Shown here piece by piece: positions 1 to 9,138 of a DNA stretch of 64,000 bases. The translations under genes were made by a program, and so were the position numbers. Every line of letters starts with the position of its first letter. The first letter of the stretch is position 1. The DNA is from Methylacidiphilales bacterium (GTDB taxonomy: Bacteria; Verrucomicrobiota; Verrucomicrobiia; Methylacidiphilales; UBA1321), in assembly GCA_021272315.1 (NCBI GenBank), contig JAJSLI010000060.1, positions 1-64,000 of the forward strand. Direction: 5' to 3'. The notes under the pieces are model-generated. The model searched no databases and had not been told where the DNA came from. It worked only from the letters and a program-made list of their open reading frames with translations.

Positions 1-3
1 CCC

Positions 4-885
4 ATGCCACTGAAAAAACCCCTCCGTTTTGGACTGCCCAAGGGCAGCCTGGAAGAGTCGACCATCGAGTTGCTGGGCCGGGCCGGGTTCAAGGTCCAGG
101 TGTCGAGCCGCGGCTACAAGCCCTACATCAACGACCCGGAACTCGACGGGCGTCTGGTGCGCCCTCAGGAGATCTGCCGTTACGTGGCCCAAGGGTTCCT
201 CGATTTCGGGATCACGGGCAAGGACTGGATCCAGGAGAGCGGCGATGACGTGAAGGTGCTCTGCGATCTGGCCTACAGCAAGGCGACAAGCCTGCCCGCG
301 CGCTGGGTGGTGGCGGTGCCGGAAAATTCCGCGATCAAGAGCGTGAAGGATTTGCAGGGCAAGCGGATCGCGACGGAACTGGTCGCGACGGTGAAGCGCT
401 ACCTGGCCGAGCACAACGTGACGGCCGAGATCGAATTTTCCTGGGGCGCGACAGAAGTGAAGGTACCGGAATTGGTCGATGCGATTGTCGACCTGACGGA
501 AACCGGTTCCTCGCTGCGGGCAAACAAGCTGCGGATCGTCGACACGATCGTGGACAGCTACCCGCAACTGATCGCGAATCCGGCGGTCTACGCCGATGCC
601 GAAAAGCGGCAGAAGCTCGACAACCTGAAGCTGCTGCTCACGGGTGCGTTGAACGCCCGCGACAAAGTGGGCCTGAAGATGAATGTGCCGAGGACGGTGC
701 TGGAAAAACTGGCGCTGACCCTGCCCGCCCTGCGCAACCCGACCATTTCCCCCCTCGCCGATCCGGAGTGGACGGCGGTGGAAATCATCATCGACGAGTC
801 CGTGGTGCGCGACCTGATCCCCCGGCTCAAGGAGTTGGGCGCGGAAGGAATTATCGAATATCCGCTGAATAAGGTTGTCTATTAG
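4..885 (+). CDS. hisG: ATP phosphoribosyltransferase, long form (HisG)
   Basis: Catalyses the first step of histidine biosynthesis, joining ATP and PRPP to give phosphoribosyl-ATP in the cytoplasm. The 293-residue protein begins with the typical [11 protein letters not shown] strand. It has the phosphoribosyl-binding segment [16 protein letters not shown] near residues 160-175. It ends in the regulatory HisG_C domain ([33 protein letters not shown]), so this is the long form that is feedback-inhibited by histidine and works without HisZ. The start lies 3 bases into the window, so its upstream region is not visible. No other his gene is present here. Confidence 0.97.
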   Translation: MPLKKPLRFGLPKGSLEESTIELLGRAGFKVQVSSRGYKPYINDPELDGRLVRPQEICRYVAQGFLDFGITGKDWIQESGDDVKVLCDLAYSKATSLPARWVVAVPENSAIKSVKDLQGKRIATELVATVKRYLAEHNVTAEIEFSWGATEVKVPELVDAIVDLTETGSSLRANKLRIVDTIVDSYPQLIANPAVYADAEKRQKLDNLKLLLTGALNARDKVGLKMNVPRTVLEKLALTLPALRNPTISPLADPEWTAVEIIIDESVVRDLIPRLKELGAEGIIEYPLNKVVY

Positions 886-921
886 CCCGAAGGGCACTAC
901 AACGACCAACTCAACTTTCCT

Positions 922-1026
922 ATGGGTTCCATCAAAAAACGCCGCAAAGCCAAAATCGCCAAGCACAAGCGCCGCAAGCGCATGAAGGCGAACCGGCATA
1001 AGAAGCGGTTGCGTTACAAGGCTTAG
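922..1026 (+). CDS. Very small basic ribosomal-type protein (bS22 / AURKAIP1-COX24 like)
   Basis: A 34-residue ORF below the ORF-track cutoff. It starts MGSIKKRRKAKIAKHKRRKR and is almost entirely Lys/Arg/His. The MGS-x-KKRR start followed by KHKRRKRMK and RHKKR blocks matches the short AURKAIP1/COX24-domain proteins that include the extra small-subunit protein bS22 of actinobacteria; similar peptides are annotated in Verrucomicrobiota and Planctomycetes. It sits 36 bases downstream of hisG, is codon-clean and ends in TAG. I infer a small structural component of the 30S ribosomal subunit. The family match is from memory of the motif, not a search. Confidence 0.8.
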   Translation: MGSIKKRRKAKIAKHKRRKRMKANRHKKRLRYKA

Positions 1027-1043
1027 TTTTTTAATTTTCCGGG

Positions 1044-2939
1044 GTGCCTGGAAGATTTTCTGAACAACGGTATTGCGCCGCGACCGGCCATACGGCTGGA
1101 GCGCTGGCTTCGTGCCTTTTTCTGGCGGGTGCAATCGGCCTGCAGGCCGATCCTTTGATCGGACAGGCGTCGCCCGTGATTCCCACGCCCACCATTCATC
1201 TGACGGACGGTCAGGACCGGCCCATGACCGGACACATGGAACCTGCCGCGGAAGCCAAGAGCCGGGCCAACGCGCTCTACGCCGAGGCGTTGCTTGCGCT
1301 GGACGGGCTGAACGATGATCCGTCGCGAGTACTGGAGGAACTGCGCCAAGTGGTGGCGCTCGATCCCCATTTTCCCGCGGCGCAGGTGAAAATCGCCGAC
1401 CTCCTGATTCAGTCGGGGCAGGCGGAAGCGGCCTGCGCGGAACTTGAATCGGCACGGGCCACGAATCCTGGCTCGTCGGAGATCGAAGCCGAATTGAGCT
1501 ACGTGCAAAAAACGCGCGGCCAGACCGAGATTGCCCTGCGCTTGGCGCGAGACGCGCTGATCCGGGACCCGGAACAGGTCATGGCCCTGCGCACGATACT
1601 GGAAATCGCCGACGATCAGAACGATCTCGCGGGCGGCCTGCTCCATGTTGAGGACATTTTCAAATCGGGCGGCTCCGGCGCGCCGGCTTCGGCGTGGCTG
1701 GCACTGGGCCGCCGTTACATCGAGCTGTCCCGGGGGGATGCGAAACCGCCAACCGGCGATGTCATGCTGCGGACGCTCCTGCCCATCTACGAGCAGGCCG
1801 CGGCCAAGCCGCCGCCGGACATGGAGACACTGACGCTGCTGGCCGATACTTACAAGGAACTGGGGAGACAGCGGGACGCGCTGCGGACTTTGCGCGAGGC
1901 GGCAGCGCTTGCGCCATCGAATGTCGACATCATTCTGCGTTGCGTCGAACTGGAAAACGATCTTGGTTGGCAAACCGACGCGCTGAAGGACTGCGAGGCA
2001 GCTTACGCACTGAATCCGGAACTAGCAGGACTGCGCCAAATGCTGGGCCAGCTTGACCTCAAAAGCGGACGTTTCGAGGAGGCGCAGCGGCTGTTGCAAG
2101 CGGCGCTGACCGACACCCCGAATGATCCGGAGTTGACGATCGATCTGGGCCTCGCCTGCGAGGGATTGGGCCAGCAAGATAAGGCCAAGGCCTGCTTTCA
2201 GCGAGTTTTCGCGTCCGGTTCCTGCGTGCCCGAAGCCTACCTGAAGCTGGCGGTCTTCCAACTCTCGGACAAGCAGGTGAAGGAGGCGGGCGAGACGCTG
2301 GCGGCAGCCCGAGCCCGTTTCCCCAAGTCGGCCAAGGTACGGCTCTACGAGGCGATCCAAAGCCGGTACGCGAAGGATTATGCCAGGGCGATGACCCGAC
2401 TGAACGAGGTGCGTGAGCTTGCCGCCGACCCCGAGGCCGGTGCGATGGAACCTGATTTTTACCTCGAATCCACGCTGACAATGGGGCTGGCCGGAAAGAA
2501 AGACCTGATCGAACCAATGCTCCAGGAGGGGCTGGCCCGATTCCCCGACAATGCGGACCTGATGAACGAACTAGCCTACTTCTGGGCCGATGCGGGCCGG
2601 CATTTAAGCGAAGCGCTGGCCTTGAGCCGCCGGGCTTCGGAACTTGATCCCGACAATGGACTGATCGCCGATACCTGCGGCTGGGTTTATTTCCGGTTGA
2701 ACCGGACTGCGGACGCATTACCGTACTTGCAAGAAGCAGCCCTTCTGACCAACAATGATCCTGTGGTTTTACAACACCTTGGAGACACTTACCTGAAACT
2801 GGACCGCAGGCGCGATGCGATCGCCACTTGGCGCCGCGCCCTGGAACAAGACCCCGGCAACCGCGATCTTGCCGCACGCATAGACGCCGCCCTGGCGCAA
2901 GCGACCGATGCTCACTTACGCTACGCGCCGACCAAGTAA
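1044..2939 (+). CDS. Tetratricopeptide-repeat protein, probably exported
   Basis: A 631-residue protein built of TPR units, visible as repeated PxxxxALxxLGxxYxxLGxxxxAxxxxxxAL patterns from about residue 80 to the end (for example LQHLGDTYLKLDRRRDAIAT near the C-terminus). The N-terminus carries a hydrophobic stretch (GALASCLFLAGAIGLQA) that looks like a signal peptide. The start is GTG, 17 bases after the small basic ORF. TPR arrays mediate protein-protein contacts; the partner is unknown. Its last 32 bases overlap the start of the downstream D,D-carboxypeptidase gene, so the two are probably translationally coupled, suggesting a cell-envelope role. Confidence 0.85.
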   Translation: MPGRFSEQRYCAATGHTAGALASCLFLAGAIGLQADPLIGQASPVIPTPTIHLTDGQDRPMTGHMEPAAEAKSRANALYAEALLALDGLNDDPSRVLEELRQVVALDPHFPAAQVKIADLLIQSGQAEAACAELESARATNPGSSEIEAELSYVQKTRGQTEIALRLARDALIRDPEQVMALRTILEIADDQNDLAGGLLHVEDIFKSGGSGAPASAWLALGRRYIELSRGDAKPPTGDVMLRTLLPIYEQAAAKPPPDMETLTLLADTYKELGRQRDALRTLREAAALAPSNVDIILRCVELENDLGWQTDALKDCEAAYALNPELAGLRQMLGQLDLKSGRFEEAQRLLQAALTDTPNDPELTIDLGLACEGLGQQDKAKACFQRVFASGSCVPEAYLKLAVFQLSDKQVKEAGETLAAARARFPKSAKVRLYEAIQSRYAKDYARAMTRLNEVRELAADPEAGAMEPDFYLESTLTMGLAGKKDLIEPMLQEGLARFPDNADLMNELAYFWADAGRHLSEALALSRRASELDPDNGLIADTCGWVYFRLNRTADALPYLQEAALLTNNDPVVLQHLGDTYLKLDRRRDAIATWRRALEQDPGNRDLAARIDAALAQATDAHLRYAPTK

Positions 2940-3843
2940 CGCCACACCCTCCATCGTCCTCGCGGCCCTCGCCTTCCTGCTGGGGCCGCTTTGCTGGACG
3001 GGAGCGGCCCGGGCGCAATTTCATTTCCGGGACTACGAAGGCGCGCATTCCGAACTCACGCCGCCCGACGAAATCAGGGCGAAGGCGGTGCTGCTGGAAG
3101 ACGCCAGGACGGGCGAAGTGCTTTACGCGCGCAACCCCGACGAAAGGCTCCTCCCCGCCAGCACGACCAAGCTGATGACAGCCCTTATCGTCCGCGAAAA
3201 ACTCGGAGGCCTCAACGGCGAGATGACCATCACCGACGAAGACCGCGCCGAGCCAAGCAATGTGCCGCTCGTGCCCGGGGAAACAATCTCGGTGAACAAG
3301 CTTTTCCACGCGCTCCTCATCGAATCGGCCAACGACGCGGCACGCGCTCTCGGGCGCGACGTGGCGGGCAGCAATGAGGCCTTCGTCGAGATGATGAACG
3401 AGCGCGCGCTGGCCCTGGGCTGTTTTAACACCCACTTTTACAACCCCAATGGTCTACCCGCTCCCTACGGCACCCATTACACAAGCTGCGCCGACTTGAT
3501 GAGGATTTTCAAGGCCGTCATCGCCTACCCCGAACTGCGCCAAATCTGCGAGACCAAGGAGTACGTCATGCACTCCGCATCCGGGACCCACGTTTTCCGT
3601 AATCACAACCTGCTGCTCGGTGTTTATCCAGGCATGGGGCCGGCCAAAACCGGATGGACCGTCGCCTCGCTCCATACCTACGCCGCGGCGGTCACGCGCG
3701 GCAATCGCGAAATCCTCCTCACGCTGCTCGATAGTCCAAACAAGTGGAGCGACGCCCAAATCCTTTTCAACTGGGGCTTCGCCCAAGCACCCTCGGCCTC
3801 GGCCTCCAATGCCGGCTCCCCCGCCGAGACTTCATCGCAGTAG
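2908..3843 (+). CDS. D-alanyl-D-alanine carboxypeptidase (S11 family, PBP5/6/DacF type)
   Basis: Periplasmic penicillin-binding protein that trims the terminal D-Ala from peptidoglycan stem peptides. All three active-site motifs are visible: SxxK as PASTTKLM near residue 88, SxN as ESANDAA near 140, and KTG as AKTGWT near 245. A signal peptide precedes them (SIVLAALAFLLGPLCWTGAARAQF). At 311 residues it is shorter than E. coli PBP5 and lacks an evident C-terminal amphipathic anchor, ending in a Ser/Ala-rich tail, so it may be soluble in the periplasm. It overlaps the end of the upstream TPR gene by 32 bases and converges with pyrB 9 bases away. Confidence 0.95.
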   Translation: MLTYATRRPSNATPSIVLAALAFLLGPLCWTGAARAQFHFRDYEGAHSELTPPDEIRAKAVLLEDARTGEVLYARNPDERLLPASTTKLMTALIVREKLGGLNGEMTITDEDRAEPSNVPLVPGETISVNKLFHALLIESANDAARALGRDVAGSNEAFVEMMNERALALGCFNTHFYNPNGLPAPYGTHYTSCADLMRIFKAVIAYPELRQICETKEYVMHSASGTHVFRNHNLLLGVYPGMGPAKTGWTVASLHTYAAAVTRGNREILLTLLDSPNKWSDAQILFNWGFAQAPSASASNAGSPAETSSQ

Positions 3844-3852
3844 AGGGCCGCT

Positions 3853-4797
3853 CTATTCCACCGCGCCGCCGCCGCCGAGCAGGTGAAGCGCCGCCATTCG
3901 GATGGCCAGGCCATTTTGCACCTGGTCGAGCACGGTCGAATTCGGCCCGTCGGCCAGCTCGCTGGCGATTTCGACGCCGCGATTGATCGGTCCGGGATGC
4001 ATGATGAGCACCTCCGGCTTGCACCGCTTGAATCGTTCCAAACTCAGGCCAAAGAGCGATACATACTCGGCCACCGACGGGAAGAAACTCTGCCGTTGCC
4101 GCTCGTGCTGGATGCGCAGCAGCATGATCACGTCGGCTTCGGGCAGCACCGCGTCGAAATCGTGCGCCACGGCGACGCCCAGTTCCGAAAATTGCTGCGG
4201 CACCAGCGTGGTCGGCCCGACCAGCGTCACCCGCGCCCCCAGCTTCGTCAGCGCCCAGACGTTCGACCGCGCCACCCGGCTGAACAGAATGTCGCCGCAA
4301 ATCACCACATGCAGGTCCTTCCAGTCGAGTTTGCCACCCAGCCGCTCCCGCATCGTGAAGGCATCAAGCAGCGCCTGGGTTGGGTGTTCGTGCGCGCCGT
4401 CGCCGGCGTTGATCAGGTGCGCTTTCAACCGTTCGGCCAGGAACTGCGGCGCGCCCGCGGCCGAGTGGCGCAAGATCACAAAATCGGCGTTCATGGCCTG
4501 AAGGACCTGCCCCGTGTCCTTCAACGTCTCGCCCTTGCGGAAGGAACTCGAGGCACTATCGATCAAGACCACGTCGGCCCCGAGCCGCGTTGCCGCCAGC
4601 GCGAAGGAGGTCCGCGTCCGCGTACTGGGCTCAACGAAAAGATTCACCACCGTGCGCCCTTCGAGTGAGGCCGCCCGTTTCACCGGACGCGCCAGCACGT
4701 CCTTGAAAATCCGCGCCGTATCGAGAATCAATTCGATCTCCGCCCGGTCCAGTTCACGGATCGTCAGCAGGTCTTTGCGCGTCCACGCGGTGCTCAT
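3853..4797 (-). CDS. pyrB: Aspartate carbamoyltransferase, catalytic subunit
   Basis: Catalyses carbamoyl phosphate plus aspartate to carbamoyl-aspartate, the committed step of pyrimidine synthesis. The 314-residue protein has the carbamoyl-phosphate loop VEPSTRTRTSF (about residues 55-65), the HPTQALLDAFT segment and the C-terminal MHPGPINRGVE motif. No pyrI regulatory subunit or pyrC is adjacent; hemB lies 54 bases upstream in the same direction. Confidence 0.97.
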   Translation of the reverse strand: MSTAWTRKDLLTIRELDRAEIELILDTARIFKDVLARPVKRAASLEGRTVVNLFVEPSTRTRTSFALAATRLGADVVLIDSASSSFRKGETLKDTGQVLQAMNADFVILRHSAAGAPQFLAERLKAHLINAGDGAHEHPTQALLDAFTMRERLGGKLDWKDLHVVICGDILFSRVARSNVWALTKLGARVTLVGPTTLVPQQFSELGVAVAHDFDAVLPEADVIMLLRIQHERQRQSFFPSVAEYVSLFGLSLERFKRCKPEVLIMHPGPINRGVEIASELADGPNSTVLDQVQNGLAIRMAALHLLGGGGAVE

Positions 4798-4851
4798 TAA
4801 AAAGCGAACTTACCGCGACTCGAGGCGCGACACACGCTATTTCTGGGCGCC

Positions 4852-5877
4852 TCAACCCTTTTTGAGACTCTCCGCCACGGCCTTGGCAAAATAGGTGAGG
4901 ATGATGTCGGCCCCGGCCCGTTTGATCGCCAGCAGCGCCTCGTCGCGGGCCTTCTCGAGGTCGAGCCAGCCCGCCCGCGCCGCCGCCTGAATCTGCGCGT
5001 ATTCCCCCGAAACCTGATAGGCCGCCACCGGCAGCGTCGTGGCGGACCGCACCGCCGAAATCACGTCGAGATAAAGCCCCGCCGGTTTCACCATCAAAAT
5101 ATCGGCACCCTGGTCCTCATCGAGCCGTGCCTCCATGAGCGCCTCCCGGATATTCGCCGGGTCGAGCTGGTAGGTACGCTTGTCGAGCGCGGGGGCCTGC
5201 GGCGATTTCGCGCTCCCGATCGCGTCGCGAAACGGGCCGTAGTAGGCCGAGGCAAATTTCACGGCGTAGGCCAGAATCGACGTCTGGGTAAAGCCTTCCC
5301 GGTCAAGTTCGTCCCGGATCGCACCGATCCGTCCGTCCATCATGTCGGACGGCGCGACGATATCGGCGCCCGCCTCGGCCAGCCGCGTCGCGTAGTGGGT
5401 CAGGACATGCACCGTCTCGTCATTGGCCACGTCGCCGGAGACCGGATCGATCACGCCGTCGTGGCCGTGGTCCGTGTAGGGATCGAGCGCCACGTCGGCG
5501 ACGATCAGCACGTCCGGAAACTCACCCTTCAACCGCCGGACCAACCCGAAAAACCAGTTCTTCTCCGAGATCGCATACTTCCCCCGCGCGTCCTTCAGCG
5601 CCGGATCGATCTGCGGAAAGAGCGCGACCGCGCGCACGCCCAGCGCCGACAACTGCGCCACCTCGGCGAACAACCCCTTCAGCCCGACCCGCTCGATGCC
5701 CGGCATGCTCCCCACCGGTTCCGCGCCCCCCGGGCCTTCCTTCACGAAAATCGGCTGGATCAGGTCGTCGGCGTGGAGCCGCACCTCGCGCACCAGGGCG
5801 CGGATGGCCGGCGTCTGCCGGTTGCGGCGCGGACGCCGGATCAGGTCCAGCGGCGGCGTGTAGGCGGAGTTGATCAT
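4852..5877 (-). CDS. hemB: Delta-aminolevulinic acid dehydratase (porphobilinogen synthase)
   Basis: Condenses two 5-aminolevulinate molecules into porphobilinogen for haem and other tetrapyrroles. The 341-residue protein has the Schiff-base lysine regions AYAVKFASAYYGPFRDA and ADILMVKPAG and the substrate-contact motif VSGEYA. In the metal-binding stretch it reads ALDPYTDHGHDGV, without the cysteines of the zinc-dependent enzymes, so it belongs to the zinc-independent, magnesium/aspartate-rich type. It lies 25 bases downstream of the YdcF-like gene. Confidence 0.97.
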   Translation of the reverse strand: MINSAYTPPLDLIRRPRRNRQTPAIRALVREVRLHADDLIQPIFVKEGPGGAEPVGSMPGIERVGLKGLFAEVAQLSALGVRAVALFPQIDPALKDARGKYAISEKNWFFGLVRRLKGEFPDVLIVADVALDPYTDHGHDGVIDPVSGDVANDETVHVLTHYATRLAEAGADIVAPSDMMDGRIGAIRDELDREGFTQTSILAYAVKFASAYYGPFRDAIGSAKSPQAPALDKRTYQLDPANIREALMEARLDEDQGADILMVKPAGLYLDVISAVRSATTLPVAAYQVSGEYAQIQAAARAGWLDLEKARDEALLAIKRAGADIILTYFAKAVAESLKKG

Positions 5878-5902
5878 GGGCGGTTTATCATTTTGCCACA
5901 GG

Positions 5903-6574
5903 CTACTTGTCGATGGAATTCATTTTGTCCGCCGCCTGCGACTTCATCTTCTCCGCTTCGTTCTCCAACTGCTGCGCCGCCACCTTGGCCGCCGGGAAAA
6001 AATAGAATTTTGCCGCGTAATAATAAATCGCCACCGCCTCCCGAGCGATCCGCTCCGCGTCCTCCTTCTGCAGTTTTCCAACGTGCGACTGGGAGATCTT
6101 CGAAATTCCCGCGTGCTTCAACGCCAGTTTCACGCGCGTGATGTGATAATACTGGCTCACCACCAGCACCGAATCGATGTCGCGGGCCTTCATGAACCCC
6201 GCCACATGCCGCGCCTCCAGATCGGTCGTCGCGCCCTGGTGGTCCTCCACAATCGCGCTCCCCGGCACACCCCCGGCCTGCAGGTACTGCCCCATGACCG
6301 CCGCTTCGTCGGTGCCGTCCGGCGCCGTTGAACCACAGACGACGATCAACGGAAAGTTTCCCTGCTGATAAAGCTGGGTCACCCGGTCCAGCCGGTCTTT
6401 CAGCGCCGGGTTGGGTTGGCCGCCGTCCAATTCCCCGTGCCCCGGCACCATCGCCACATCGGCGTGGACCACCAAGTCCGACAAACCATCGCAAATCAGC
6501 CACGCCGACATCCCGGCCACCGCAAAAATGGCCAGAACCACCAGATAGAAAATCAGCTTGATAAGTCCACGCAT
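5903..6574 (-). CDS. YdcF/SanA/ElyC-like DUF218 membrane-anchored protein
   Basis: A 223-residue protein with one N-terminal membrane anchor (LIKLIFYLVVLAIFAVAGM) followed by a DUF218 domain: MVPGHGEL, LIVVCGSTAPDGTDEA, a GVP-IVED-x-TTD-like stretch (GSAIVEDHQGATTDLEA) and VLVVSQYYHITRVKLAL. SanA/ElyC relatives act in envelope integrity in E. coli; the reaction is unknown. I prefer the ATG at 6574 over the TTG at 6595 of the ORF track, because the GAGGCAGG upstream then serves as ribosome-binding site. A 5874-6503 ORF on the same strand is a frame shadow. Confidence 0.85.
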   Translation of the reverse strand: MRGLIKLIFYLVVLAIFAVAGMSAWLICDGLSDLVVHADVAMVPGHGELDGGQPNPALKDRLDRVTQLYQQGNFPLIVVCGSTAPDGTDEAAVMGQYLQAGGVPGSAIVEDHQGATTDLEARHVAGFMKARDIDSVLVVSQYYHITRVKLALKHAGISKISQSHVGKLQKEDAERIAREAVAIYYYAAKFYFFPAAKVAAQQLENEAEKMKSQAADKMNSIDK

Positions 6575-6674
6575 CGTCTTTTTAGCCTGCCTCAAACCCG
6601 CCTTCTGCGCCAGCCGAGATTGCGGCGATGATCAAATCGAGCCTCTGCTTGATGTCATCCGCCGTAGAACCCCC

Positions 6675-7454
6675 TCACTTCGGTAAAGAATAGAGAAGCG
6701 ACTTGGCCCGGCTGAGCCAGACCGCGTCGCGCTTGCGGGAAAACTTGGCCGCGTAGGGCGCGTCGGCGATGACCTCCTCAAGATTCTTCCGCGCCTCGGC
6801 ATACTCTTTTTTCTGGATCAGCAACTCCGCGAACTGCACCCGGGCCCGGGAATAGGAATAGAGCGCCAGCACCTGCCGCCACGTCGCCAGCGCCCGGTCC
6901 ACCTGCCCCGTGGCCGCCTGCGTCTCGGCCAGCGTCATCAGCGTGTAGCCGTAATCGTGTTTCGGGTTCGCCGCGCAGACCCCCTCCAACAGCGGCAGCG
7001 CCTCCTGCGGCTTGTCGCGCCGGGCGAGACAGTTGCCCAGGTGGGCACGGATGTCCTCATCGTTCGGGTCCCTCTCGTAAGCGGCCCGGTAACTCTCCTC
7101 GGCCTTGTCCAATTTGCCCTGGCTGAAATAGATATCGGCCAGTTGGAGATGATGGTGCGGCTTGTCGAGATGATGAATATCAGCCAGCAGCGACTTGATC
7201 CGCCGCCGGTCCGCCGCGCCCGGCAGCTCGAACCCCGTCAGCGCCCCTCCCCCCGATGCCCGGTAGACGAGGAAGAAATAGAGGATTGCGGTCAGCCCAT
7301 ATCCGATAAAAATAAATACCGCCCAAATATATTCCCCCCGCCTTATGGCATCGACAAACATCCAAATCTGGAAAAGAAAGATCAGGAAAGCGATGATCGG
7401 TGCAATCCACCCGGTCGGATCCCAGCTAAAAAGTTGGTACAGAAAGCTCGTCAT
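6675..7454 (-). CDS. Membrane-anchored tetratricopeptide-repeat protein
   Basis: About 259 residues. The N-terminus has two hydrophobic helices (WIAPIIAFLIFLFQIWMFVDAI and YIWAVFIFIGYGLTAILYFFLVY) resembling the short phospholipase-D-nuclease-like membrane module. They are followed by three to four TPR units (KPHHHLQLADIYFSQGKLDKAEESYRAAYERDP and onwards), with an energetic start at the ATG at 7454 preceded by GGGGGA; the ORF-track start at 7496 adds 14 residues without a clear ribosome-binding site. First gene of the leftward run that continues to the YdcF-like gene, hemB and pyrB. Role unknown; probably a cytoplasmic-membrane scaffold. Confidence 0.75.
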   Translation of the reverse strand: MTSFLYQLFSWDPTGWIAPIIAFLIFLFQIWMFVDAIRRGEYIWAVFIFIGYGLTAILYFFLVYRASGGGALTGFELPGAADRRRIKSLLADIHHLDKPHHHLQLADIYFSQGKLDKAEESYRAAYERDPNDEDIRAHLGNCLARRDKPQEALPLLEGVCAANPKHDYGYTLMTLAETQAATGQVDRALATWRQVLALYSYSRARVQFAELLIQKKEYAEARKNLEEVIADAPYAAKFSRKRDAVWLSRAKSLLYSLPK

Positions 7455-7555
7455 GACGATCCCCCAACTCCTCCCAGACTCTTTGCCCCGCGTCAACCGC
7501 GATCATGGCTACTTTCGATAAGAATTCCAGCGCAACCAACCGCCAAACGTCATTC

Positions 7556-7583
7556 TTGACATCCCCGCCGCCTGACGTAGGCT
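7556..7583 (+). promoter_or_regulatory. Candidate sigma-70-type promoter for hpnH
   Basis: A perfect TTGACA (7556-7561) is followed after 16 bases by TAGGCT (7578-7583), 37 bases before the hpnH ATG. The -35 is strong and the -10 weak, so this is a prediction only. Confidence 0.35.
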
Positions 7584-7620
7584 CACCCGCTTAACAAAAC
7601 CTGCTCCACCACCACAAATT

Positions 7621-8625
7621 ATGGTTCCCATCTCTCAAGCCTGGACGGTCGCCTCGTACGTCCTCTCCCAGAAGCTCAAGGGCCGCAAGCGTTACCCGCT
7701 CGTTTTGATGCTAGAGCCCCTCTTTCGCTGCAATCTCGCCTGCGCCGGCTGCGGTAAAATTCAATATCCCGATCACGTTCTCAATAAAAGACTTACGCCT
7801 CAACAGTGCTGGGATGCCGTCGAAGAATGCGGCGCCCCGATGGTCAGCATCCCCGGCGGCGAACCGCTAATCCACCCCGAAATCGATCAAATCGTCAACG
7901 GTCTGGTCGAACGCAAGAAGTATATCTACCTCTGCACCAACGCCTTGCTTCTCAAGCGCAAGCTCGATCTCTTCAAGCCTTCCACCTATTTGACCTTCTC
8001 GGTCCACATGGACGGCCTGAAGGAAGACCACGACACGGCTGTCTGCCGCGACGGCACCTTCGACATCGCCGTCGAGGCGATCAAGGAAGCCGTCAAACGG
8101 GGCTTCCGGGTCACGACCAACACTACCCTCTTCCATGGCGCCGATCCCGCGCACGTCCGCGAGTTCTTCGACCAGATGATGGGCCTCGGCGTCGAGGGCA
8201 TGATGCTTTCCCCCGGTTACACGTACGAGAAGGCCCCCGACCAGGAAAACTTCCTCCATCGCGACCAGACCAAGGCCCTCTTCAAGCAGATCCTCCAGAA
8301 CCCCAAGAAGAGCTGGAAATTCAACCTCTCCCCCCTCTTCCTCAAGTTCCTCCAGGGCGACCTCGATTTCGCGTGCACCCCGTGGGGCAGCCCCGCCTAC
8401 AACATCTTCGGCTGGCAGAAACCATGCTATCTCCTGCAGGACTGCTACGTGAAGACCTTCAAGGAATATCTCGAACTCACCGATTGGGACAACTACGGCA
8501 ACAAGAGCGACAATCCGAAGTGCCAGGACTGCATGGTCCATTGCGGCTTCGAGCCCTCCGCCGTCGACGCCACGTTCGGCTCGTTCTCCGGTTTCCTCCA
8601 GACCGCCAAGGCCACCATCGGTTAG
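7621..8625 (+). CDS. hpnH: Adenosyl-hopene transferase HpnH (radical SAM)
   Basis: Transfers the 5'-deoxyadenosyl group to diploptene to make adenosylhopane, the first step towards C35 extended hopanoids. The 334-residue protein has the radical-SAM cluster motif [11 protein letters not shown] (CxxxCxxC, about residues 37-44), the SAM-binding ISIPGGEPL-like stretch ([15 protein letters not shown]) and an SPASM-like C-terminal cysteine cluster ([26 protein letters not shown]) typical of HpnH. No squalene-hopene cyclase, hpnG or other hopanoid gene is in the window, so this is a detached member of the pathway. Confidence 0.95.
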   Translation: MVPISQAWTVASYVLSQKLKGRKRYPLVLMLEPLFRCNLACAGCGKIQYPDHVLNKRLTPQQCWDAVEECGAPMVSIPGGEPLIHPEIDQIVNGLVERKKYIYLCTNALLLKRKLDLFKPSTYLTFSVHMDGLKEDHDTAVCRDGTFDIAVEAIKEAVKRGFRVTTNTTLFHGADPAHVREFFDQMMGLGVEGMMLSPGYTYEKAPDQENFLHRDQTKALFKQILQNPKKSWKFNLSPLFLKFLQGDLDFACTPWGSPAYNIFGWQKPCYLLQDCYVKTFKEYLELTDWDNYGNKSDNPKCQDCMVHCGFEPSAVDATFGSFSGFLQTAKATIG

Positions 8626-8633
8626 CCTCCTTT

Positions 8634-9026
8634 ATGCCTGCCGAAGTCAAAACGCATCCCGCCAACCGCCACGCCTCCCTCCAAGGCGCGACGTTTTCCT
8701 TCCAGAGTGAAACCGACCGGGTGGAAGGCATCGACAAAGCCTTCGATTATCGCGGCGACGTCACGCTCACCCTCAGCAACGAGCAGATCGAGGGCTACAT
8801 TTTCAATCGCGACGCCAAGGCCCGCCCGCCCCGCATCGAGGTCTTTGTCAAGGGCAGCGAAGAGCCCCGCATCATTCCCTACGCCGACATCATGGCCATC
8901 GCCTTCACCGGGAAGGACACCGCCGACGGCAAATCGTGGGAAGCGTGGGTCAGCAAAAAAGAATCCGAACGCAAAGCCGAAGCCGAACGTATCAAGGCCG
9001 AAGCCGAGGCGCAGGGGCATCTTTAG
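8634..9026 (+). CDS. Conserved small protein following hpnH, function unknown
   Basis: A 130-residue protein in the frame of the 7806-9026 ORF; only the part from the ATG at 8634 (MPAEVKTHPANR) is real, because the upstream portion is antiparallel-frame noise inside hpnH. It starts 8 bases after the hpnH stop, so the two are co-transcribed. It has a beta-rich core (GDVTLTLSNEQIEGYIFNRD, RIEVFVKGSEEPRIIPYADI) and a charged helical tail (KKESERKAEAERIKAEAEA). No signal peptide or membrane segment. I infer a hopanoid-linked accessory protein on position alone. Confidence 0.75.
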   Translation: MPAEVKTHPANRHASLQGATFSFQSETDRVEGIDKAFDYRGDVTLTLSNEQIEGYIFNRDAKARPPRIEVFVKGSEEPRIIPYADIMAIAFTGKDTADGKSWEAWVSKKESERKAEAERIKAEAEAQGHL

Positions 9027-9030
9027 CACC

Positions 9031-9058
9031 CTGTCATCCCGAGCCAGTCGAGGGATCA
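9031..9058 (+). repeat. Solitary copy of a GTCATCCCGAGC...GTCGAGGGATC-type intergenic motif
   Basis: The sequence TGTCATCCCGAGCCAGTCGA and the following GGGATCA resemble the TGTCATCCTGAGC...GTCGAAGGATC motif I recall as widely dispersed in intergenic regions of unrelated environmental bacteria. Only one copy is in this window, so repeat status rests on recognition. Confidence 0.4.
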
Positions 9059-9138
9059 GTTCGACCTTTCAAGGCCGTCGCGTGCCAGTCCCCTGCTTTT
9101 TACATGGATTCCAATCCAAGTGATCAATAGAATGTCAT

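Noticed and set aside
1023-3435. Long minus-strand ORFs (1023-1973, 2059-3435) opposite the TPR and carboxypeptidase genes
   Set aside because: Arg/Gly/Pro-rich shadow translations of high-GC coding DNA with no domain features; the plus-strand genes have clear motifs.
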